From positions 1-52,351 of the forward strand of contig JAQWKP010000050.1 in NCBI GenBank assembly GCA_029247785.1: a stretch of DNA of 52,351 nucleotides. Reading direction: 5' to 3'. Positions 23,937 to 31,540 of the stretch are shown in pieces. Under the pieces are notes generated by a model, which worked only from the letters and a program-made list of their open reading frames with translations, had not been told where the DNA came from and searched no databases. The stretch is from Novosphingobium sp. GTDB taxonomy: Bacteria > Pseudomonadota > Alphaproteobacteria > Sphingomonadales > Sphingomonadaceae. Positions within the stretch are counted from its first letter, which is position 1. The number at the start of each line of letters is the position of its first letter. A program made the translations under genes and the position numbers.

Positions 23937-25463
23937 GTGCCTAAGCAGACCGAAATCACGATCCGCCCGCTCGATCACCTCGCTGAACGCGGGGATGACG
24001 ATGCCGCTGCGCTCGTTTTGCGCAGCTCTACGCTTAGCTACAAGGACTTAAGATCGCGTGTCTCGCAGCTGGCGGGATGGTTAAATGCCATAGTTCCCGA
24101 GCGCGGCGCGAGAGTCGCAAGTTGGGCAGCCAAGAGCGAGATGACCTGCTTGATGCCGCTGGCTACGGCACGCGCCGGGCTTGTGCATGTGCCAATCAAC
24201 CCACTGCTGAAGCATGCTCAGGTCCGGCATATCCTTGCTGATAGCGGCGCGCGCCTATTGATTGGCACGCCAGCGCGGCTGGATAGTTTGATGGAGGGTG
24301 ACAAGCCGGAAGGATGCTTGATCCTCGCCGAGGCAGATGCCCTCGAACAGGCTGGGGTAGCGGGTCGTGATCTGCCACCCTCATCCGCTGATACCGATGA
24401 ACTCGCCGCTATTCTCTACACCAGTGGATCGACCGGGCGGCCCAAGGGTGTGATGTTGAGTCATGCGAATATGTGGCTGGGCGCGCAAAGTGTTGCGACC
24501 TATCTCGGGCTCGTTGCAAACGACCGGACACTGGCGGTGTTGCCGTTGTCTTTTGACTACGGCCAAAATCAGCTGCATTCGACATGGCATGCAGGCGGCT
24601 GCGTGGTGCCGCTCGACTATCTTATGGCGCGTGACGTGGTGAAGGCGATAGAAGAGCACGGGATTACCACTCTTGCTGCCGTTCCGCCGCTCTGGGTCCA
24701 GCTGACCGAACTGGACTGGCCCCAAGAAACTGCAGCCCGACTCCGGCGGCTCACCAACAGTGGTGGTGCCCTGACACCGGATCTCGTAGGCAAGCTACGC
24801 GGTATTTTCCCGCATGCGCGGCTTTTCGCGATGTACGGCCTGACCGAGGCATTCCGTTCGACCTTCCTGGACCCCTCGCTGGTAGACAGTAAGCCGACGT
24901 CGATCGGCTTGGCGATTCCTCACGCGGAGATTCTGGTAGTAAATGATGCGGGAGAAATTGCCGAAGACAATCAGGAAGGCGAATTGGTCCATTGCGGCCC
25001 CCTGGTTGCACAAGGTTATTGGCAAGACGAAACACGAACTGCCGAACGCTTCAAGCCCGCGCCTGCGGCCTCGGAATATGGCGGCATGTCGGTCTGGTCC
25101 GGGGACCGGGTTCGGCGCGATTGCGACGGACTACTTTATTTTGTCGGGCGGCGCGACGCGATGATCAAGAGCGCGGGAAATCGTATCAGTCCGCAGGAAG
25201 TGGAGGAAGCCGCGATCGCGACCGGGTTTGTCGTAGAAGCTGTTGCTCTTGGCGTTCCCGACGACAGGTTGGGCCACGCGATCCACCTCGTTGTTCGCGC
25301 AGCGCCAGGAATTATTGGCGCGATGGAAGAACTTCCACGCAAACTCAAGCAGGAATTGCCGAACTTCATGCAGCCCAAAATGATTCACTGGCGCGAGGCG
25401 ATGCCTGTTAGCCCCAATGGCAAGATCGACCGGAACGGGCTTCAGCAGGAGCTGGCGGCATGA
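23937..25463 (+). CDS. AMP-forming acyl-CoA ligase, exosortase A system-associated
   Basis: A 508-residue ANL-superfamily enzyme. The P-loop-like motif 'LYTSGSTGRPKGVMLSHAN' (about residues 160-178), 'MYGLTEAFRSTFLDP' (A5) near 300, 'VWSGDRVRRDCDGLLYFVGR' (A7) near 390, and the catalytic Lys in 'VSPNGKIDR' near the end are all intact. It activates a carboxylic acid as acyl-AMP, probably for loading on the neighbouring acyl carrier protein. No ATG fits; GTG codons at 23922 and 23937 are possible. The first overlaps the only GGAG (23919-23922), so the second is preferred. The end overlaps the decarboxylase start by four bases. Confidence 0.9.
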   Translation: MPKQTEITIRPLDHLAERGDDDAAALVLRSSTLSYKDLRSRVSQLAGWLNAIVPERGARVASWAAKSEMTCLMPLATARAGLVHVPINPLLKHAQVRHILADSGARLLIGTPARLDSLMEGDKPEGCLILAEADALEQAGVAGRDLPPSSADTDELAAILYTSGSTGRPKGVMLSHANMWLGAQSVATYLGLVANDRTLAVLPLSFDYGQNQLHSTWHAGGCVVPLDYLMARDVVKAIEEHGITTLAAVPPLWVQLTELDWPQETAARLRRLTNSGGALTPDLVGKLRGIFPHARLFAMYGLTEAFRSTFLDPSLVDSKPTSIGLAIPHAEILVVNDAGEIAEDNQEGELVHCGPLVAQGYWQDETRTAERFKPAPAASEYGGMSVWSGDRVRRDCDGLLYFVGRRDAMIKSAGNRISPQEVEEAAIATGFVVEAVALGVPDDRLGHAIHLVVRAAPGIIGAMEELPRKLKQELPNFMQPKMIHWREAMPVSPNGKIDRNGLQQELAA

Positions 25464-26686
25464 AAACGCTTGGTCCGATTCCCGACGGCTATGTTGGCAT
25501 CGACGGCGTTCTGGCGGTCGACGGCGTGCCGGTAACCGATCTAGTGGAGCGCGTCGGTGGAACGCCGCTATTTGTCTATTCGAGCGAGCTTCTCAAGAAT
25601 CGGGTGGGGCAATTGCGCGCGGCGATGCCGCAACGATTGGCGTTACATTATGCTATAAAAGCCAATTCCTTTAGCCCCATTCTTAAGCTCATGTCTCAGC
25701 TTGTCGATGGCTTCGATATAGCATCGGGTGGCGAACTGGATATGGCGGGCAAGGCTGGTGTCAATTCCGCGATGATCAGTTTTGCTGGGCCCGGCAAGCA
25801 GGACTGGGAATTGGAATCCGCATTGTCCGCGGGTGTCACTCTCAATGTCGAATCCGAGGCTGAAGTTTCGCGCGCCATGGCAATCGCAGATCGTAGTGGC
25901 CAGACGCCGCGCCTTGCGATCCGGGTCAATCCTGATTTCGATCTCAAGGGTTCGGGAATGAAGATGGGCGGCGGTGCGAAGCCGTTTGGTATCGATGCCG
26001 AACGCGTGCCCGCGCTTGCGCGAAATATCCTCGAAAGCGATGCGGAATGGCGTGGGTTTCATATTTTTGCGGGCAGCCAGGCGCTTGATGCCGAGGCGAT
26101 TGCCGAGACTCAGAAGCAGACGCTGCAATTGGCCGCACGACTGGCTGAGGAAGCCGACGTGCCGGTTCCACATTGCAATCTTGGTGGCGGTTTCGGCATT
26201 CCTTATTTTCCTGGCGACGAACCGCTCGAAATCGGGCTGATCGGCAAGCGGCTCGCTTTGCAATTCGAATCCTTGCCTCCCAGCCTGTCCGACACGCAAT
26301 TCTGCATCGAATTAGGCCGCTATCTTGTTGGTGAAGCAGGCGTTTATCTGGCGCGTGTGGTCGATCGCAAGGAAAGCCATGGTCACACTTTTCTGGTCAC
26401 GGATGGCGGGCTGCACCACCAGCTAGCAGCCTCGGGGAATTTCGGAACTGTCGTGCGTCGAAATTATCCCGCGGCAATCGCCACGCGCTTCGCTGCGCCA
26501 GTTGAGGAGGAGGCTTCGATTGTCGGTTGCCTGTGCACGCCGCTTGATCGCCTTGCTGACAATGCTGGGTTCCCTCGTGCCGATGTTGGTGATTTGATCG
26601 CGATCTTCTGTGCCGGAGCTTATGGTGCTTCTGCCAGCCCAGCGGCCTTTCTAGGACAAGGCCCTGCCAAGGAAATCTTGGTATGA
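25460..26686 (+). CDS. PLP-dependent decarboxylase, exosortase A system-associated
   Basis: A 408-residue group IV decarboxylase of the diaminopimelate/ornithine decarboxylase fold. The PLP-binding Lys is in 'LHYAIKANSF' (about residue 60), the phosphate-binding Gly-rich loop is 'NLGGGFGIPYFPGDE' (about 240), and the C-terminal half has 'EEASIVGCLCTPLD' (the catalytic Cys region, about 350) and 'IAIFCAGAYGASASPAAFLG'. In XrtA loci it is always next to the AMP ligase, and together with the acyl carrier protein probably supplies a modified amino acid-derived group for the polysaccharide. The ATG overlaps the ligase stop by four bases. Confidence 0.9.
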   Translation: MKTLGPIPDGYVGIDGVLAVDGVPVTDLVERVGGTPLFVYSSELLKNRVGQLRAAMPQRLALHYAIKANSFSPILKLMSQLVDGFDIASGGELDMAGKAGVNSAMISFAGPGKQDWELESALSAGVTLNVESEAEVSRAMAIADRSGQTPRLAIRVNPDFDLKGSGMKMGGGAKPFGIDAERVPALARNILESDAEWRGFHIFAGSQALDAEAIAETQKQTLQLAARLAEEADVPVPHCNLGGGFGIPYFPGDEPLEIGLIGKRLALQFESLPPSLSDTQFCIELGRYLVGEAGVYLARVVDRKESHGHTFLVTDGGLHHQLAASGNFGTVVRRNYPAAIATRFAAPVEEEASIVGCLCTPLDRLADNAGFPRADVGDLIAIFCAGAYGASASPAAFLGQGPAKEILV

Positions 26687-26862
26687 CCTTGCGTTAGCTG
26701 AGGGTCGGCCCGCGTCCCGATCTGGGATTGGGCTAAATATTGCCGATCAAGACTAACGCAATATTCACCCTTTTTTCCGATAGCTGAGGTTCGAATTGCC
26801 GAGCTTCGTATGTCGGGTGGCTATCCCGGTGTGCGCAGCCTGGCGCAGCTGAGGATGTGCTC

Positions 26863-27168
26863 ATGCCCCGTGGACCTACTGCTCGCCTGCTTGCTGGATG
26901 TGCAACGGCTAGTCTTGCCCTGACTGGATGCGCCGGAGCCGGCTCCGGCCCCGAACTACCTCCTGCGTCCTTCGTGTCGCTCCAGGAAGGCCCCGGCGAG
27001 GAATACATCATCGGCCCTCTAGACGAGCTGACTGTATTCGTCTGGCGTAATCCTGAACTGGGCGCCAAAGTGCAGGTTCGTCCTGACGGTCGCATCACCA
27101 CGCCGCTGATCACTGACATGCCGGCAGTTGGCAAGACGCCGTCGATGTTGGCCGAAGACATGCGGTGA
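26863..27168 (+). pseudogene. Truncated polysaccharide export lipoprotein (Wza/EpsA type), XrtA locus
   Basis: Only the first 101 codons remain. A lipoprotein signal ends in lipobox 'LTGCAGAG' (Cys about 22), followed by the beginning of the Poly_export domain: 'EYIIGPLDELTVFVWRNPEL' and 'VRPDGRITTPLI'. Normal members continue with the rest of this domain, SLBB repeats and a transmembrane helix to 200-250 or more residues. Here TGA follows directly after 'LAEDMR', and no frame downstream continues the domain. The start is the ATG at 26863 (GAGG at 26851-26854). With no outer-membrane pore portion it cannot work as an exporter. It marks the break point of the exosortase locus. Confidence 0.85.
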
Positions 27169-27434
27169 CTTTGGGGAACAACAAAGTTTGGTATTTGGCA
27201 AGGCCTACAGTGGTGGTTTGGCAGCCACTAAGCTGCTGATAAATTGCTGAAATAGCTGTCACTGCTCTGCCAAAAGCAGGCGGATGATGGTTTGTGATTT
27301 ACGGTTAAGGTGCCATATTTTGGTGTGGTGCCGAGCCGAACTGTCAGTTTTGATCTTAGCCCGCAAGGTATATTACTTTGCGGGCCAAGTTCGTTTGGTC
27401 TGGGAAGGCGTTGGGTGCGTACGGCCCTTGCCTA
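27169..27434. other. Low-GC junction between the broken exosortase locus and zapE
   Basis: This 266-base stretch is markedly poorer in GC than its flanks and has no credible gene; the plus-strand frames through it are not recognisable. It holds a perfect 7-bp stem (CCCGCAA at 27360-27366, TTGCGGG at 27378-27384, loop of 11 bases) that could be a terminator for zapE or a scar of an inserted element, though no T tract follows on either strand. Confidence 0.55.
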
Positions 27435-28550
27435 TCAGCTTTCGCCGTGGCCTAACGCCATATATTCAGCACTTTGCATTTCCTTTAGCCTGCTTACAGT
27501 GCGTTCGAATTCGAAGCGGCCGCTGCCCTCCTCATAAAGCGACTCGGGTTGCGCATCTGCGGTGACCAGGAGCTTCACCTTGTTCTCGTAAAGCGCGTCG
27601 ATCAGCGTGACGAAGCGCGCGGCCTCATTGCGCTTGTCCGGTCCCATGACCGGAATCCCCACGATAATAACAGTGTGATAGGCGCGAGCGACTGCAAGGT
27701 AATCCGGCGCGCCTCTTGCCTCGCCACATAGGCGCTTGAAGCTGAACACGGCTACCCCTTTCAGCGACTTCGGGATGCCAAGCATGCGTCCGCCACCAAC
27801 GTCGAGTGTGGCTGAAGGGACATGTTCGCTGTCTTCCGGTGGGTAATCAGTCAGCCGGAAAAACGCCTCGCGGACTTGCGCTGTCGCCTCATCGCCGAGC
27901 GGTGTATGCCAGGTCGCCATACCGGCCAGGCGCTCAAGTCGGTAGTCGACAGGCCCATTCAGCGTCAGCACGTCCAGTTCGCGCTCGATCAGGGCAATGA
28001 AGGGCAGGAAATGCTCGCGGTTGAGGCCGTCCTTGTAAAGCTCGGTAGGTTCGCGGTTTGAGGTTGTGACGATTGCTACTGCTTCGTCGAGGATGAGATT
28101 GGTAAACAGCCGGCTCATGATCATCGCGTCGGCGGAATTGTTTACCACCATCTCGTCAAATGCGAGGCAGCGGACATCGCGGGCCAGTGCGGCTGCAACC
28201 GGGGGGACGGGATCGCCAGCCTCCTTCTTGCGCTCCTCGCGCAGCAAGGCATGAACTTCGAGCATGAATGCGTGGAAATGAACACGCCGCTTGGCCTCGA
28301 TTCCCAGTGTCTCGTGGAACAGGTCCATCAGCATCGACTTGCCGCGACCGACACCGCCCCAGAAGTAGACCCCTCGCGGCGTTTCCCGCTTTTTGCCGAG
28401 CAGCTTGCCCAGCAGGCTGGGTGTCGGTGACGCGCTTTTGAGCTCTCGTTGTAGCAGTTCCAGTCGCTCGGCTGCGGCCAACTGTTCGGGATCTGGCTTT
28501 AGCTCGCCGGCTTCTACCAGCGACCGGTATTGTTCGAGAACGCCGGTCAT
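27435..28550 (-). CDS. zapE: Cell division protein ZapE (AFG1-like ATPase)
   Basis: A 371-residue AFG1/ZapE ATPase. Walker A is 'YFWGGVGRGKSMLMDLF' (about residues 62-78), followed by 'KRRVHFHAFMLEVHALL', Walker B 'RCLAFDEMVVNNSADAMIMSRLF' and the sensor segment 'IVTTSNREPTELYKDGLNREHFLPFI'; the C terminus 'FDALYENKV'-like region is 'LIDALYENKVKLLV'. The length is normal. In Escherichia coli ZapE acts on the division ring under low oxygen; in alphaproteobacteria the gene usually lies with TCA-cycle genes. Here it overlaps the thioesterase by four bases upstream (ATGA), while on its other side the sequence runs into the exosortase remnant. Confidence 0.95.
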   Translation of the reverse strand: MTGVLEQYRSLVEAGELKPDPEQLAAAERLELLQRELKSASPTPSLLGKLLGKKRETPRGVYFWGGVGRGKSMLMDLFHETLGIEAKRRVHFHAFMLEVHALLREERKKEAGDPVPPVAAALARDVRCLAFDEMVVNNSADAMIMSRLFTNLILDEAVAIVTTSNREPTELYKDGLNREHFLPFIALIERELDVLTLNGPVDYRLERLAGMATWHTPLGDEATAQVREAFFRLTDYPPEDSEHVPSATLDVGGGRMLGIPKSLKGVAVFSFKRLCGEARGAPDYLAVARAYHTVIIVGIPVMGPDKRNEAARFVTLIDALYENKVKLLVTADAQPESLYEEGSGRFEFERTVSRLKEMQSAEYMALGHGES

Positions 28551-28993
28551 GATTCCCCGGTATATCTGCGGACCGTCCCGGTGAAGGATGCGACGAGGTC
28601 GTCTTCCTGGACGATCAGCCCCCTGACAAAGGCGAGCCGGCGCGTTTCGCGCAGCACGTCGACCAGCGAATCCAGCGGTCGGGAGGCATCGCCAGCGCCA
28701 ATGAACTGGGCGGAAGTATCGATCGTGACGGCCCGTGAGGCGTCGGTCCCGCGCAGGATGTGCAGCGCTGCAAACATCGAGACGTCGGCCAGCCCCAGCG
28801 TGGTGCCGCCATGGATACCGTTGCCACCATTGGTGTGGTGTTTCTGGACCTCCATGCGGACGCGTGCGGTATCTTCACTCTCGGCGCGGACCAGCAGCGG
28901 GCCGATCACCACGGCGTTATAGCGGGTGGGATCCTTGAGCTCCCACAGGTGCCAGCCCGGATTGTCCGGGGCGGGCTCCATGGTGAAGCCCAC
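28547..28993 (-). CDS. PaaI-like hotdog-fold thioesterase
   Basis: A 148-residue hotdog-fold protein. 'KHHTNGGNGIHGGTTLGLADVSMF' (about residues 49-72) is the PaaI/4HBT motif with the HGG turn and the catalytic Asp, and 'TIDTSAQFIGAG' follows. It hydrolyses acyl-CoA esters; chain specificity is unknown. The start is either GTG at 28993 or ATG at 28981 and the Shine-Dalgarno evidence does not decide between them. It lies 33 bases after sdhB and overlaps zapE by four bases, giving an sdhB-thioesterase-zapE operon. Confidence 0.88.
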   Translation of the reverse strand: MGFTMEPAPDNPGWHLWELKDPTRYNAVVIGPLLVRAESEDTARVRMEVQKHHTNGGNGIHGGTTLGLADVSMFAALHILRGTDASRAVTIDTSAQFIGAGDASRPLDSLVDVLRETRRLAFVRGLIVQEDDLVASFTGTVRRYTGES

Positions 28994-29026
28994 AGGTTCG
29001 TAGCTGTCGCTCAGAAGCCGCGTCCC

Positions 29027-29809
29027 TTAAACATGGCGCTCCGCCTGCATGATCTTGATTTCGGCGATCGCACGGGCCGGTGAGAGCCCCTTGGGACAGA
29101 CATTGGCGCAATTCATGATCGTATGGCAGCGATAGAGCCGGAAGGGGTCTTCCAGCTCATCCAGCCGCTCGCCGGTCATTTCGTCGCGGCTGTCGGCGAG
29201 CCAGCGATAGGCCTGAAGCAAGATCGCGGGGCCGAGAAACTTGTCCGAATTCCACCAATAGCTCGGGCATGAAGTCGAGCAGCAAGCGCAAAGGATGCAC
29301 TCATACAGACCATCAAGCTTCTCGCGCTGTTCCGGCGATTGCAGCCTTTCCTTGCCCGAAGGCGTGGTTGAAACGGTCTGCAGCCAAGGCCGGATCGAAG
29401 CATATTGCGCATAGAAATGGGTAAAGTCCGGCACCAGGTCCTTGATCACTTCCATATGCGGCAGCGGGGTGATGCGGATATTGCCCTTCAGATCCTCAAT
29501 CGCGGTGGTGCAGGCGAGCCCGTTCGTGCCGTTGATATTCATCGAACAGGAACCGCAGATGCCTTCGCGGCAGGATCGGCGGAAGGTCAGCGACGGATCC
29601 GCCTCGCTCTTCATCTTGATCAGCGCGTCGAGCACCATCGGTCCGCAATTATCGAGATCGATTTCAAAGGTGTCATAGCGCGGTTTCTCACCGCTGTCGG
29701 GATCGTAGCGATAGACGGTGAATTTCTTCACCCGTGCCGCGCCTTCGGCCTTGAACTGCTTGCCCTTCTTGTTGATCTTGCTGTTCGCGGGAAGAGTGAA
29801 TGTTGCCAT
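29027..29809 (-). CDS. sdhB: Succinate dehydrogenase iron-sulfur subunit
   Basis: A 260-residue SdhB with all three cluster motifs: [2Fe-2S] '[15 protein letters not shown]' (about residues 80-94, with a later Cys), [4Fe-4S] '[16 protein letters not shown]' (about 171-186), and '[18 protein letters not shown]' (about 228-246), which completes the [3Fe-4S] and [4Fe-4S] sites. It transfers electrons from the flavoprotein SdhA to the membrane quinone site in complex II. AGGA precedes the ATG at 29809. The genes for SdhA, SdhC and SdhD, usually directly upstream, are not present; a 518-base region and a monooxygenase gene take that place. Confidence 0.97.
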   Translation of the reverse strand: MATFTLPANSKINKKGKQFKAEGAARVKKFTVYRYDPDSGEKPRYDTFEIDLDNCGPMVLDALIKMKSEADPSLTFRRSCREGICGSCSMNINGTNGLACTTAIEDLKGNIRITPLPHMEVIKDLVPDFTHFYAQYASIRPWLQTVSTTPSGKERLQSPEQREKLDGLYECILCACCSTSCPSYWWNSDKFLGPAILLQAYRWLADSRDEMTGERLDELEDPFRLYRCHTIMNCANVCPKGLSPARAIAEIKIMQAERHV

Positions 29810-30327
29810 GTTTTATCCTGCTTCATGCGGGTTGCGCTGCAAACCCGATCCCTGTGATCTCTCTAGCGATTCGCCGCCGCAGGGCAAGTGCGAGGCCTTG
29901 CCTGGCCGCGGGTTTGGTGAAGATTGTAAGGGTTGCAAACTTCACACGCCATCGCTGCATGTTGGTCCTGAAGCCCGGTTTTCAGCCAATTTCATCTTCT
30001 CGAACTTCACCCATATGCGCTATGAAGAGTGTGTATGGTTCGTGTGTTGCTGCGAAGGTTTTTCTTTGTATTCCCAATGCGTTGTGGTGGCGGCAAAGTG
30101 CATTTCCAGAACCTTGCAAATCTCGATCATGTAGGAAACCCCTGCGGGAAGCTGGTCAGCGCCACAGGGCGTTGACATAGCCGGTGTAGCGCCGGTGCAC
30201 CTCGCCAAATGTGCGCGACAGCCCCTGCTCGTCTGTAGGGGGGCGCACGATGTGCACATGGTCGGCATCATGCAATGGAGCAGGCGAAAGAGTCGCCATG
30301 GGAAGTATCGAACTGTAGTCTGAGAAT
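29810..30327. other. 518-base region upstream of sdhB, mostly non-coding, GC-poor in the middle
   Basis: The interval between sdhB and the luciferase-like monooxygenase (both minus strand). The part next to sdhB (about 29925-30130) is T-rich on the + strand and should hold the sdhB promoter. I see no tRNA, small-RNA signature or repeat. One possible 47-codon minus-strand frame sits at 30156-30299 and is listed separately. No remnant of sdhA is recognisable. Confidence 0.5.
30156..30299 (-). CDS. Possible small protein of 47 residues, unknown function
   Basis: A short frame beginning 'MATLSPAPLHDADHVHIVRP' and ending 'RRYTGYVNALWR'. It is too short for normal gene tracks and has no clear Shine-Dalgarno, but its codon choice is GC-rich at third positions like real genes around it, and it stands in an otherwise empty interval downstream of the monooxygenase (28 bases after that stop). 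I do not recognise a family. It may equally be chance or the tail of a decayed gene. Confidence 0.3.
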   Translation of the reverse strand: MATLSPAPLHDADHVHIVRPPTDEQGLSRTFGEVHRRYTGYVNALWR

Positions 30328-31503
30328 CTAACCGCCTTGGTCAGCTTGCAACAGCTTTCCTCGCCCCGCCACCATCCGCTCCGCATCCGCGCCATAGCGG
30401 TGCCGTGTGGTGCGGTGGATCGGATCTGTGTCGAAATGCGGCAGGACTTTCTCGCCAAACACCCGGATGATCTCCAGCGCCACGTCGAGCGGGGCGGTGA
30501 TGGGGAGGGCGAAGGCGATCTGGTCGACACCGGCGGCCTCGAACGCCTTCAACGCGGCGATCACCTCGTCTGGGCTGCCGACGGCAAGACCGGCATGTTC
30601 GATCGCCATTTCGGCCTGCTCCATGGTTAGAGCGGGAGGAATCTCCGGCCACTGCGGGAAATTATCGGGGCGCGGGAAGCTGTCGTGATAGCGGTGCATC
30701 AGTGCTTGAAGGCGCGGCGATGAATGATCGACGAAGGCCTGGCGGGCATCCTTGGGATCGTCGAGACAGACCACCCCTTGCGCGACCATGAAATTGTCAT
30801 TGGCGTAGTGGCCGACCGGCTCGCATGTCTCGATCGCCTGTTTGTAGAGATCGACGTGGCGGGCAAGGTCAGACGTGTCGGCGAAGGCAAAGCCGAAACC
30901 CAGCGCGCCGAGGCCGTGCTCGCCGGCTTTCTTGAAGGATGGAGGGCTGCCGACCGCCAGCCACATCGGCGGATTGGTGCCGGAACCGCCATAGGGCTTG
31001 GGATAGATATTGCAGGGCGGCACGGAGAATGCTGCGCCGTCGTGGGAATATTCATCTCTCGACCAGATCTTCTTGAACTCCCAGATCACCTCGGCCCAAT
31101 TCGCTCGGGTGGTATCGTGGTCGAGGCCGAAGATGCCGATTTCGTGGCTGCCCGCGCCGCGTCCGGTGCCGAATTCGAAGCGGCCTTGTGATAGCTGGTC
31201 GCACATTGCTGCACGCTCGGCGAGGCGGATTGGGTGGTTGGTCACCGGGTTGAGCGGCCAGATGCCCGCGCCGACATGGATGTTGCTGGTCTGGGCGAGA
31301 GCGAAGGGAATGAAGCACTCGCTGGCCGACATATGCGAATATTCTTGAAGCCCGTGATGTTCGGACGCCCAAGCGTATTTGATGCCATATTTATCCGCCT
31401 CGCGGATCAGCGCGAGCTCATATTGATATTGGGCCTGCTCCTCGGCCGGATCATGCGCCCTGCCTTCCAGCAGAGTGGCCTGGACGAATATTCCGAATTC
31501 CAT
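30328..31503 (-). CDS. LLM class flavin-dependent oxidoreductase (bacterial luciferase-like monooxygenase)
   Basis: A 391-residue TIM-barrel protein. 'MEFGIFVQATLLEG' at the N terminus, 'YAWASEHHGLQEYSHMSASE' (about residues 43-62), 'GAGIWPLNPVTNHPIRLAERAAMCDQLSQGRFEFGTGRGAG' (about 78-118) and 'PPMWLAVGSPPSFKKAGEHGLG' near 178-200 are classic for FMN- or F420-dependent luciferase-like enzymes. In sphingomonads FMN use with a separate reductase is more likely. Members oxygenate alkanes, sulfonates, aldehydes or aromatic ring substituents; the substrate is not predictable. GAGGAG lies before the ATG. It is followed on the same strand by the unrelated sdhB. Confidence 0.9.
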   Translation of the reverse strand: MEFGIFVQATLLEGRAHDPAEEQAQYQYELALIREADKYGIKYAWASEHHGLQEYSHMSASECFIPFALAQTSNIHVGAGIWPLNPVTNHPIRLAERAAMCDQLSQGRFEFGTGRGAGSHEIGIFGLDHDTTRANWAEVIWEFKKIWSRDEYSHDGAAFSVPPCNIYPKPYGGSGTNPPMWLAVGSPPSFKKAGEHGLGALGFGFAFADTSDLARHVDLYKQAIETCEPVGHYANDNFMVAQGVVCLDDPKDARQAFVDHSSPRLQALMHRYHDSFPRPDNFPQWPEIPPALTMEQAEMAIEHAGLAVGSPDEVIAALKAFEAAGVDQIAFALPITAPLDVALEIIRVFGEKVLPHFDTDPIHRTTRHRYGADAERMVAGRGKLLQADQGG

Positions 31504-31540
31504 TGTGTGCTCCTCGTCTGGGCTGTCCTCGTTCTTGTCC

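Noticed and set aside
27284..27565. Plus-strand frames in the junction after the truncated export gene
   Set aside because: They overlap the zapE end, have no ribosome site and do not resemble any continuation of the export protein.
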